From the NCBI GenBank assembly GCA_013299105.1, contig JAAFJY010000025.1:1-64000 (forward strand): a DNA stretch of 64,000 bases. Direction: 5' to 3'. Below, one piece after another: positions 17,299-24,772 of this stretch. How positions within the stretch are numbered: the first letter of the stretch is position 1; each line of letters begins with the position of its first letter. Source of the DNA: Chitinophagales bacterium (GTDB lineage: Bacteria; Bacteroidota; Bacteroidia; Chitinophagales; Saprospiraceae). The translations under genes were made by a program, and so were the position numbers. Under the pieces are notes generated by a model. The model ran no database searches, had not been told where the DNA came from, and worked only from the letters and a program-made list of their open reading frames with translations.

Positions 17299-17515
17299 CT
17301 GAAACTTTGGAGAAAAGCGATCTTGACATTCAAGCGAAATTTTTTTTATCTGAACCACATTTTTTGTCTGAACCAGAATTTTCAGAATTGCAGAATTGCA
17401 GAATTACTTGCATGATGCTGACCAATTTTTTCTAAACCACAATTTTAAAGAATTTGCAGAATAGGCCCGCTTTGTGGTCTGGCATATAATTCATGTCCAT
17501 CATAAAAATCACATC
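17299..17515 (-). repeat. Intergenic repeat family 2, degraded copy in reverse orientation
   Basis: The reverse complement aligns by eye with 24309-24540 and 61979-62197. Shared parts are the CTGAAA terminus, GCGGGCC, AATTCTTT, AATTGGTCA, CGCAAG-type, AATTCTG repeats and TTCTGGTT(C/T)AGAC. The inner end is eroded. Confidence 0.6.
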
Positions 17516-17570
17516 AAACACAGTTCAAACAACAAAACGACCTTGACCTAAAAATGCGCCGAGGTTTCTC

Positions 17571-17602
17571 TCTTCAACCTTTCACCCCTTCAACATTTCA
17601 AC
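17571..17602. repeat. Tandem octamer array (4 units)
   Basis: TCTTCAAC, CTTTCACC, CCTTCAAC, ATTTCAAC in 8-base register, about 107 bases before the CPBP protease start. Confidence 0.7.
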
Positions 17603-17708
17603 TTTCAGCAGGATTTTGGTAAAACCGAGTATTTGCATTTTCCCAAATCCTGCCGCACTTTTACAAGCTTTGCCGCACTTTTTATACATTTACCGAAAAT
17701 TTGCAGGT

Positions 17709-18644
17709 ATGGAAGAATTATTGGACCAGGAAGTGCAAAACCTGCCGCCGTCAGAAAAGGAAAGTTCTCCATGGAGCATTTTCTTAGGCTTGATATTGAC
17801 CATGTTGTTGGGCTTTTTGTTAGGGGGAGTGGCGGCTGAGGTATTGGCCCGAGCTTACCATACCAGTTTGCCAGATTTAATGGGGGGCTTGTCGAACGGT
17901 TCTAATACCCTGACGCGCAATTTGGTCCGTTTGGGCAATTTTTTTCCCCACTTGTTTGCTTTTACGGGTGGCAGTATCGCTATAATCTGGTATGCTTATC
18001 GGCAAAAATGGTTTGACTATTTTCAACTGCGCCAATGGCCGAGTCCCCTCGTTCTGGGATTGAGTTTACTCTGCATTACTGCTACTTTCTTTTTGGCCCA
18101 AACCACTTACTGGATCAATCAAAATTTGCCATTACCTGCGGGCATGCTCGAAATGGAAGAGAATGCCAATGCGTTGATTAAACAATTGTTGGTCATGGAT
18201 TCTCCTTGGGAGTTGCTGCTCAATCTTTTGGTGGTTGGGGTGGCTCCTGCACTGGGAGAAGAGCTGGTCTTCCGGGGCGTTATTCAACAACAGGCCCAGC
18301 GCTTGGTCAAAAACCCGCATGTGGCCATTTGGATCACTGCCATATTGTTTAGCGCTATCCACTTCCAATTTGCAGGTTTTCTGCCACGGATGGTCTTGGG
18401 TGGAGTTTTGGGATACTTGTTTTGGTGGTCTGGCAATTTGTGGCAGCCCATTATCGGCCATTTTTTATTCAATAGCCTTCAGGTCGTGGCCTATTATTTT
18501 GTAGGCGATAAAATTGAAGCCTTTAGCCCGGATGCCAAGGTCCAAGAGCCTGGTTGGATACTGGGAATCCTTGGCGCAATTTGCTTGATCGCAATAGCAC
18601 GGGTAGCCAAAAACCTTTTTAACCCTTCAAATCCACGTACATGA
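17709..18644 (+). CDS. CPBP (Abi/CAAX-like) intramembrane glutamic protease
   Basis: Read from the ATG at 17709 (MEELLDQEV) the protein has 311 residues; the frame extends upstream to 17616, but that part looks non-coding. About seven to eight hydrophobic segments are visible, beginning WSIFLGLILTMLLGFLLGG. The CPBP motifs are present: motif 1 GEELVFRGVIQ (catalytic Glu pair and Arg), motif 2 SAIHFQFAGFLPRMVLG (His), motif 3 GHFLFN. Members cleave membrane proteins or prenylated or bacteriocin-like peptides; the substrate here is unknown. Its stop overlaps the cdsA start by four bases (ATGA), so it is co-translated with phospholipid genes. Confidence 0.85.
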   Translation: MEELLDQEVQNLPPSEKESSPWSIFLGLILTMLLGFLLGGVAAEVLARAYHTSLPDLMGGLSNGSNTLTRNLVRLGNFFPHLFAFTGGSIAIIWYAYRQKWFDYFQLRQWPSPLVLGLSLLCITATFFLAQTTYWINQNLPLPAGMLEMEENANALIKQLLVMDSPWELLLNLLVVGVAPALGEELVFRGVIQQQAQRLVKNPHVAIWITAILFSAIHFQFAGFLPRMVLGGVLGYLFWWSGNLWQPIIGHFLFNSLQVVAYYFVGDKIEAFSPDAKVQEPGWILGILGAICLIAIARVAKNLFNPSNPRT

Positions 18645-19477
18645 GTTCAGCCCTCCGTACTCGGATGACCACTGGATTTGTTTTTGTGGTAGTCATGCTG
18701 GTTGGCTTATGGACCGGAGCGCTGCCCTTTGTGATCTTATTTGGCTTAGTAGCAGCAGCTTGTTTATGGGAATTCACGGGTTTGGTTTTCCCCGATAAAC
18801 ACACCAATGACCAGTTGCGACGGGCCATTGGTGTAGGATTGGGAATCTTGCCCTACCTTTGGCTCAGTGCTTTGAACTTAGGCTGGATTGCCAAGGACAA
18901 TTGGCTGCCAATGTTACTCACTTTTTTCCCACTCTTGTTTTTACCCTTTGTATTTGAATTATTGCAAGGCAACACCCAGGCTTTTCAGCAGGTAGGCTTT
19001 ATTTTTTTGGGGGTCTTGTACATCGGCATTCCCTTTGCGCTGGTCAATTCAATCGCATTTAGCACTGAACAATTTTCCAATGTCCTGGTTTTTGGTCTGA
19101 TCATATTGACCTGGAGCAACGACTCTTGGGCTTATCTGGTGGGCTCAAAAATTGGCCGCACTCCCTTGTTTGCTGCTGTTTCGCCCAAAAAAACCTGGGA
19201 AGGAACCCTTGGTGGCGGCTCGATGACATTACTGACGGCCTATGGTTTGTCCTTGATTTTTACCCAAATTGGCACTTTGCATTGGCTTGTTTTCGGCCTG
19301 ATTGTCGTGGTATTTGGCTCCATCGGTGATCTAGTAGAATCAATTTTCAAGCGTGGACAAAACATCAAAGATTCTGGCAGTTTATTACCCGGACACGGTG
19401 GTTTTTTGGATCGCTTTGATGCGTTCATATTCATGATTCCATTTGCTGCTGCTTACTGGTATTGGGTGATCAGCTGA
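18641..19477 (+). CDS. cdsA: Phosphatidate cytidylyltransferase
   Basis: A 278-residue membrane enzyme that makes CDP-diacylglycerol from CTP and phosphatidic acid, the branch point to phosphatidylserine/ethanolamine and phosphatidylglycerol. About seven membrane segments are visible. The family signature is complete near the C-terminus: SIFKRGQNIKDSG, then LPGHGGFLDRFDAF. The upstream SPKKTWEGTLGG motif and the NDSWAYLVGSKIGR loop are also intact. The ATG overlaps the CPBP gene stop, and psd lies downstream in the same direction. The usual close spacing to psd is broken by about 420 bases containing two repeat elements. Confidence 0.96.
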   Translation: MSSALRTRMTTGFVFVVVMLVGLWTGALPFVILFGLVAAACLWEFTGLVFPDKHTNDQLRRAIGVGLGILPYLWLSALNLGWIAKDNWLPMLLTFFPLLFLPFVFELLQGNTQAFQQVGFIFLGVLYIGIPFALVNSIAFSTEQFSNVLVFGLIILTWSNDSWAYLVGSKIGRTPLFAAVSPKKTWEGTLGGGSMTLLTAYGLSLIFTQIGTLHWLVFGLIVVVFGSIGDLVESIFKRGQNIKDSGSLLPGHGGFLDRFDAFIFMIPFAAAYWYWVIS

Positions 19478-19576
19478 TTTTAGCTGAAAAGTTGAAAGGA
19501 AGGGCTCCGTTGGGAAATTTAGCTTTCAATCCTCCAATATATAAACCTGCCTGAATCATTCTCAGGCCTCCTTAGG

Positions 19577-19703
19577 GAGCGTAAAAAATAAGGTGGACAG
19601 GTTTGGGTTTAGTGAAAAAAGAAAAGCAACTGACTGGAAGGAAGTTGTGTTCTTTTTTTGCGAAACCTCAAAAACAAAGATGTCCATCTTATTTTAGCTC
19701 AAA
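19577..19703. repeat. Intergenic repeat family 3, copy a
   Basis: About 127 bases with imperfect inverted ends: GGAGCGTAAAAAATAAGGTG at the left, GATGTCCATCTTATTTTAGC at the right. The internal GTGTTCTTTTTTTGC and AAACCTC are shared with 22246-22386 and 24089-24229. Confidence 0.75.
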
Positions 19704-19709
19704 TACTTA

Positions 19710-19870
19710 GAGGATGTTTAAATTTAGGATTGAAGTCAAAATGAGCACGTTTTTGGCTAGTCAAGGCGCAAAAAGCGGGGTTATGCAGCGCATAATGAGC
19801 ATTTTTGGAACGGCGTAAATCAAGACTTAGGCGGAGCCATTTTGGACCAGACAAAAATTTTTAAACATTC
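19710..19870. repeat. Intergenic repeat family 4, copy a
   Basis: About 161 bases bounded by GAGGATGTTTAAATTT and AAATTTTTAAACATTC (inverted). Internal blocks ATGAGCACGTTTTTGRCTAG, GCAGCGCATAATGAGCATTT and TAAATCAAGACTTA are nearly identical in the copy at 22078-22240. Confidence 0.8.
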
Positions 19871-19900
19871 GCTTACTTTACACAAACAACTTCGCATACC

Positions 19901-20548
19901 ATGTTACACCGTGAAGGTTTCGCAACATTGACGATCAGTTTATTGGTCCTGGGTTTGTTGAATTTCCTGGCCATTAAGTTCTTGCCCATACTCCAACCTT
20001 GGCTGGCATTGTTATCCATTGTATTGTATGGGATCATCTTACAGTTTTTCCGCAACCCAACCCGCATAGTGCCCAAAACGGCTGCCAATGCCCTCTACGC
20101 TCCTGCTGATGGGCAAGTTGTAGTTTTGGAGGAAACCCAAGAAGACGAATATTTCCAAGGCAAGCGCCTGATGCTTTCCATTTTCATGTCGCCGTTCAAT
20201 GTACACGCCAATCGGGTACCCATTGACGGCAAAGTCTTGTATGCCAAATACCACCCCGGCAAGTACTTGGTAGCTTGGCACCCCAAATCATCGACCGAAA
20301 ACGAGCGCACCAGCATCGTGATCGAAAGTCGCAAAGGCCCAATCTTGCTCCGCCAAGTGGCAGGTGCTCTGGCTCGGCGCATTGTTTATTATTTGAAAGA
20401 AGGCCAGCAGGTCGTACAGGGCGAAGAGCTGGGTTTCATCAAATTTGGTTCCAGAGTCGACATTTACCTACCCCTTGATGCTGTAGTAAAAGTGCAAATT
20501 GGCCAAAAAGTCAGGGGCAATCTGGATGTAATTGCGGAATTGCCTTGA
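19901..20548 (+). CDS. psd: Phosphatidylserine decarboxylase, short (PSD-A-like) form
   Basis: A 215-residue proenzyme that decarboxylates phosphatidylserine to phosphatidylethanolamine. The N-terminal 55 residues hold two membrane segments (LTISLLVLGLLNFLAI and WLALLSIVLYGIILQFF). The catalytic body has FRNPTR, ALYAPADGQV, IFMSPFNVHANRVPIDG, and the self-cleavage site in GFIKFGSRVDIYLP. Cleavage at Gly-Ser (about 183/184) would create the pyruvoyl group. The FGS site in place of LGST is usual for the short form. It completes a cdsA-to-PE set with the upstream gene, although no pssA is in the window. Its promoter region starts directly after a family 4 repeat. Confidence 0.93.
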   Translation: MLHREGFATLTISLLVLGLLNFLAIKFLPILQPWLALLSIVLYGIILQFFRNPTRIVPKTAANALYAPADGQVVVLEETQEDEYFQGKRLMLSIFMSPFNVHANRVPIDGKVLYAKYHPGKYLVAWHPKSSTENERTSIVIESRKGPILLRQVAGALARRIVYYLKEGQQVVQGEELGFIKFGSRVDIYLPLDAVVKVQIGQKVRGNLDVIAELP

Positions 20549-20604
20549 AGGAATTGAAAAGGGCGTATCCGTCTTCAGTTACTCCGCGCAACTCAGTTCT
20601 CTAC

Positions 20605-21759
20605 TCAAAAAGCCTCCCCATTGTAAAAATAAAACCCATTGCCTTCCGGGGTGAAGGCAAAGTCTATCCTTACATAAATGTCTTTTCCTGGAAAAATCAG
20701 GTAGCGTAGGCCCAGGCCAGCGGCAGGTCGGATGTTTTTCCATTGCATCTGACCTAGACTAGGCCCCACTGTGCCCGCTGAAGCAAAAACAGTACCCCCG
20801 AAACGTTTACTAAATGGAAAAGGCAAGAAACGGTATTCAGCCGCTACAGCCGCATAAGCTCGGTCGCGGAAACGACCCAAATAGTAACCACGCATCAGGC
20901 CGTCGCCACCCAATAGCGCCAATTGATTGAAAGGAGCTTGTCCACCTTGAAATTGGCCAAATGCTTGGACAGCCAATACTTGCTGGGGGTTTTTCATGGG
21001 CCAATAGCCTCGAAAATCCAGGGTAAGGTTGGTGAAATTGAAATCGCTGCCCCACTTGCGTTGGTAGTCAAACCAAGCTATTTCCGCGAAATAACCTTTG
21101 CGTACATTGAGCACGTTTTCACGGGTATCATAAACCAGGCCCGCACCCAATCCAAGATTGGAGGAGCCCGCAGTGCCTGGAGGCATGTGCGTTGGGCCTT
21201 CGTTGACTGTAAATACTGGTTTATAGATCGCTTGCCAATCTAATTGAGGGCCAAAAAAGAGATTGCCTTTGATTTTTCGCAAAATTCGTTGTCGAATCAT
21301 GCCTTGCTCTCCTTCCACAACAGCCGAATTATTTTTCGGAGTATTGGGGCCAATACCATAATACAACAAAGGGAATTGCTGCCAGCGCCAACGGCCCAGG
21401 AAAAACCAATTGTTATCTTGGGTGTAAATGGCATGGTCCATCCACAAACCCACTTGTCGATTGACCGTGTAAAAAGTAAAAGCCTGGATTTCGCTCAACC
21501 GGCTGCGGTGCTCGTCATTTTTCGCATGAAAAAGAGAGAGAACCGATAAACCAACTTCCCAACTTGTTTCGGGTGTATAACCAAGGGTTGGGTACAACAA
21601 AAGACGAGGCTTGCCCGGATCAAGAGAATCGCCCGTCATTTTGTTGATGATTCGGGTTAGAAAAAACTTTGATTGGGTACTGTCTTTTTGGGCTTGAGAA
21701 ACCAAGGGGAACATTAACATAAGGCACCCAAATAGCTGTCCAAAAGTAGTATTCTTCAT
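20605..21759 (-). CDS. BamA/TamA-like outer-membrane beta-barrel protein without POTRA domains
   Basis: A 384-residue protein with a signal peptide (MKNTTFGQLFGCLMLMFPLVSQAQ). The rest is beta-rich with the Omp85-type C-terminal half: GLGAGLVYDTRENVLNVRKGY, GGDGLMRGYYLGRFRDR (the VRGF/Y-like loop-6 motif) and AEYRFLPFPFSKRFGGTVF, ending in a Phe. POTRA domains are absent, so it is not BamA itself; it fits the surface-antigen (bacterial D15) family of small barrels whose role is unknown (lipid or surface-lipoprotein handling has been suggested). It converges with psd, stop to stop with 56 bases between. Confidence 0.8.
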   Translation of the reverse strand: MKNTTFGQLFGCLMLMFPLVSQAQKDSTQSKFFLTRIINKMTGDSLDPGKPRLLLYPTLGYTPETSWEVGLSVLSLFHAKNDEHRSRLSEIQAFTFYTVNRQVGLWMDHAIYTQDNNWFFLGRWRWQQFPLLYYGIGPNTPKNNSAVVEGEQGMIRQRILRKIKGNLFFGPQLDWQAIYKPVFTVNEGPTHMPPGTAGSSNLGLGAGLVYDTRENVLNVRKGYFAEIAWFDYQRKWGSDFNFTNLTLDFRGYWPMKNPQQVLAVQAFGQFQGGQAPFNQLALLGGDGLMRGYYLGRFRDRAYAAVAAEYRFLPFPFSKRFGGTVFASAGTVGPSLGQMQWKNIRPAAGLGLRYLIFPGKDIYVRIDFAFTPEGNGFYFYNGEAF

Positions 21760-21933
21760 TGTCGGGTTGTAAATACAGTAAAATTCAGTCTGATGGGGAG
21801 GGGAATTTCAAACGAATATCATAGACTCAAACAAGAGACAAAAAAAAAGGTTGATGCTTTGGTGTAGAACCCCGATAAATCATGACTCCTCTGTGACTAA
21901 ATTTTAGCTGAAATAATTTAAGTGTCTCTAATT

Positions 21934-21979
21934 ATTTTAGCTAAAATAAGATGGACATCTTTGTTTTTTACGCTCCCTA
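21934..21979. repeat. Intergenic repeat family 3, deleted copy
   Basis: GCTAAAATAAGATGGACATC is joined almost directly to TTTTTTACGCTCCCTA, i.e. both termini of family 3 with the interior missing. Confidence 0.6.
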
Positions 21980-22077
21980 AGCCATCTTTTCGGTCGTATT
22001 CGATACAGCATTACAAAATTTCCTGCCCAAAACAATCTATCTTGCACGCTGTTCTACTCTTGCAAAGCCGGAGCATA

Positions 22078-22240
22078 GAGGATGTTTAAATTTATGATTG
22101 CAGACAAAAATGAGCACGTTTTTGACTAGTCGAGAAACAAAAAGCGGAGTCATGCAGCGCATAATGAGCATTTTTGTAACGGTGTAAATCAAGACTTACG
22201 CGGAGCCATTTTGGACCAAACAAAAATTTTTGAACAAACT
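22078..22240. repeat. Intergenic repeat family 4, copy b
   Basis: Near-identical to 19710-19870 through most of its length, same orientation. It is followed after a few bases by a family 3 copy, the reverse order of the 19.6 kb site. Confidence 0.8.
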
Positions 22241-22245
22241 CTTAA

Positions 22246-22386
22246 GGAGCGTAAAAAATAAGGTAAACAGGTTTGGGGCTTAAGCGAATAAAGAGCACTA
22301 CCAGTTTAAGCAACTGGATGTAAGAAAATTGTGTTCTTTTTTACTAAACCTCAAACCCAAATCCGTCCACCTTATTTTAGCTGAAA
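22246..22386. repeat. Intergenic repeat family 3, copy b
   Basis: Opens GGAGCGTAAAAAATAAGGTA and closes CCACCTTATTTTAGCTGAAA, with GTGTTCTTTTTTACTAAACC inside. It lies 50 bases before the carboxylase start and may contain or displace its promoter. Confidence 0.75.
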
Positions 22387-22435
22387 TCCTTATCATCGGC
22401 TAGTCTATCTTACCAAAAAACAGCCATTTCAATCC

Positions 22436-24070
22436 ATGACCCAGCGCGAAATCGAACAAAACCGCTACGAAGACGAACACAAGCTCGCCCTGATGACCCT
22501 ACGCCAACGCCTGGACAAAGTTAAACTAGGTGGTGGCGAGAAAAAACTTGCTCAGCAACACGAACAAGGCAAAATGACCGCCAGAGAGCGGGTCGCTTAC
22601 CTGATTGATGACAAAAGCCCTTTTCTCGAAATTGGTGCCTTCGCGGGTTATGAGCAATACGGAGCAGAAGGCGGCTGCCCAGCAGGCGGTGTGATCACAG
22701 GCTTGGGCTACGTCCGTGGGCGCTTGTGCATGATCGTAGCCAATGATGCCACCGTAAAAGCTGGTGCCTGGTTTCCGATCACGGGCAAAAAGAACTTGCG
22801 CGCTCAAGAGATTGCGATGGAAAACCGCTTGCCCATCATTTACTTGGTCGACAGTGCTGGCATTTTTCTGCCGATGCAAGATGAAATTTTTGCCGATAAA
22901 GAGCATTTCGGACGCATTTTTCGCAACAATGCCAAGATGTCGGGCATGGGCATTCCCCAGATCTCTGCAGTGATGGGCAGTTGTGTAGCAGGTGGGGCTT
23001 ATTTGCCCATCATGTCGGATGAAGCCTTGATTGTAGAAGGCACAGGGTCGATTTTTTTGGCGGGCCCTTACCTAGTCAAAGCGGCTATTGGCGAAGAGGT
23101 AGACAAAGAAACCCTGGGCGGTGCCAGCACCCATAGCGAAATTTCGGGGGTTACGGATTACAAAGTAAAGGATGATCCCACTTGCCTAGACACTATCAAA
23201 GACCTGATCGATAAGCTCGGGCATGAGCCCAAAACTGGTTTTGACCGCGCAAAACCCATGCCTCCTGCCGAAAATCCAGAGAACATACTGCGCATTTTAC
23301 CGGATGACTCCTCCAAGCCCTACTCCACATTGGACTTGCTCAAATGCCTGGTGGACGAATCCAAACTGACCTTGTACAAGGCTGATTATGGCAAAACCAT
23401 CACTTGCGCCTATGCCCGCATTGACGGTTGGTCGGTAGGAATCGTGGTCAACAACCGCGAAGTGGTGAAAAATGGTAAAGGTGAAATGCAATTCGGCGGT
23501 GTGATTTACTCCGATTCCGCCGACAAAGCCACTCGTTTTATCCTGAATTGCAACCAGAAAAAAATACCACTTTTGTTCATGCATGATGTTACAGGCTTCA
23601 TGGTGGGCTCGCGCTCCGAGCACGGAGGCATCATCAAAGACGGTGCCAAAATGGTCAATGCAGTGGCCAATAGTACAGTGCCAAAATTTACGGTGGTGAT
23701 GGGCAATTCATATGGCGCTGGCAACTATGCCATGTGTGGCAAAGCCTACGACCCACGCCTAATTGTAGCTTGGCCTGGTGCCAAAATTGCGGTAATGGGA
23801 GGCTCCCAAGCCGCCAAAACCCTGACCCAAATCCAAGTAGCTTCAATGAAATCAAGAGGTGAAGCACCTGATGCCGAGAAGGAAAAAGCCCTGTTTGAAG
23901 AAATAAAGGCGCGCTATGACCAACAGACCTCCGCCTACTACGCTGCTTCACGCTTATGGGTAGACGCCATCATCAACCCACTCGAAACCCGCCAATGGAT
24001 CAGCATGGGCATCGAAGCCGCTAACAATGCGGAGGTAGAGAAGTTCAATGTGGGGGTTATTCAGGTTTAA
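22436..24070 (+). CDS. Acyl-CoA carboxylase, carboxyltransferase (beta) subunit
   Basis: A 544-residue biotin-dependent carboxyltransferase with two crotonase-fold halves (about 60-300 and 310-540). It closely follows the 3-methylcrotonyl-CoA carboxylase beta pattern: MIVANDATVKAGAWFPIT, YLVDSAGIFLPMQDEIF, GIPQISAVMGSCVAGGAYLP, VDKETLGGASTHSEISG and MGNSYGAGNYAMCGKAYDP. It transfers CO2 from biotin to an acyl-CoA; substrate could be methylcrotonyl-CoA (leucine breakdown), geranyl-CoA or propionyl-CoA, and sequence alone does not settle this. No biotin carboxylase/carrier gene is adjacent, so the alpha subunit must come from elsewhere. The gene stands between two clusters of intergenic repeats. 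Confidence 0.92.
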   Translation: MTQREIEQNRYEDEHKLALMTLRQRLDKVKLGGGEKKLAQQHEQGKMTARERVAYLIDDKSPFLEIGAFAGYEQYGAEGGCPAGGVITGLGYVRGRLCMIVANDATVKAGAWFPITGKKNLRAQEIAMENRLPIIYLVDSAGIFLPMQDEIFADKEHFGRIFRNNAKMSGMGIPQISAVMGSCVAGGAYLPIMSDEALIVEGTGSIFLAGPYLVKAAIGEEVDKETLGGASTHSEISGVTDYKVKDDPTCLDTIKDLIDKLGHEPKTGFDRAKPMPPAENPENILRILPDDSSKPYSTLDLLKCLVDESKLTLYKADYGKTITCAYARIDGWSVGIVVNNREVVKNGKGEMQFGGVIYSDSADKATRFILNCNQKKIPLLFMHDVTGFMVGSRSEHGGIIKDGAKMVNAVANSTVPKFTVVMGNSYGAGNYAMCGKAYDPRLIVAWPGAKIAVMGGSQAAKTLTQIQVASMKSRGEAPDAEKEKALFEEIKARYDQQTSAYYAASRLWVDAIINPLETRQWISMGIEAANNAEVEKFNVGVIQV

Positions 24071-24088
24071 GTGAGGCAATTTGCAAAG

Positions 24089-24229
24089 GGAGCATAAAAA
24101 ATAAGGTGGACGGATTTGGGTTTGGTAATAAAAGAAAACTACCTGTTTAAGCAACTGACTGGAAGGAGGTCGTGTTCTTTTTTTGCTAAACCTCAAAAGC
24201 AAACCTGTTTGCTTTATTTTAGCTCAAAT
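24089..24229. repeat. Intergenic repeat family 3, copy c
   Basis: Starts 18 bases after the carboxylase stop with GGGAGCATAAAAAATAAGGT and ends GCTTTATTTTAGCTCAAATA. A family 1 element begins directly after it. Confidence 0.75.
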
Positions 24230-24230
24230 A

Positions 24231-24580
24231 ATAAGTGACAAGCCACGAATAAACCTTACCAAATCGCAACTGCCTTGCCTCGCTGCGCGAGGACATAATC
24301 TATAAAGTGCTGAAAACTTCGGAGAAGTTTCCGTAGCTGAGAATTTTGTGATTTTCATGTTGAATATGAAGCGTTTATGACCGCGAAGCGGGCCAATTCT
24401 CTAATTCTTTCAAATTCTAGTTTTGACAAAATTGGTCAACGTCACGCAAGAAATTCTGTAATTTTGTAATCCTGCAAATTCTGGTTTAGACAAAAAAGTC
24501 TCGATTAATTCTTGATAACGCCTTTCTTCGAAGTTTTCAGAAAGTACGCAGTTGCTAATTTGAAAGGTTCATTATTGGCT
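24231..24580. repeat. Intergenic repeat family 1, copy D, interrupted by family 2
   Basis: Left end AGTGACAAGCCACGAATAAA then CCTTACCAAATCGCAACTGC. The right part, GCAGTTGCTAATTTGAAAGG then TTCATTATTGGCT, is its imperfect inverse. The family 2 element at 24309-24540 sits inside. Confidence 0.75.
24309..24540 (+). mobile_element. MITE-like element, family 2, with 5-bp target duplication
   Basis: Inverted ends CTGAAAACTTCGGAGAA (from 24310) and TTCTTCGAAGTTTTCAG (to 24540) differ at one position in 17. AAAGT flanks both sides (24304-24308 and 24541-24545). The uninterrupted sequence in the related copy at 38891-39193 (reverse strand) reads ATAATCTATAAAGTACGCAG, with a single AAAGT. The interior has no coding potential, so it would need a transposase in trans. 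Confidence 0.8.
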
Positions 24581-24772
24581 CATTGCTAAACCAGCATTCA
24601 CAGTATCACCAAAATCACCTTGACTATTTTTTCCATGATTTAGAAGAATCATAAAATTGGTCCGCTTCTCGCACTGTTTCACGGTTCGCTGTCTAGCATG
24701 GAAAACTAAGTTACGAGTAGGCATGATTTACCCCTATTTTGTGAATTTCATCTTCTATAAATAAAATCAAAA
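24581..24772. other. Spacer downstream of the nitrate operon
   Basis: No gene, terminator or known repeat recognised in these bases, which follow the stop of the rubredoxin-tailed gene. Confidence 0.3.
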
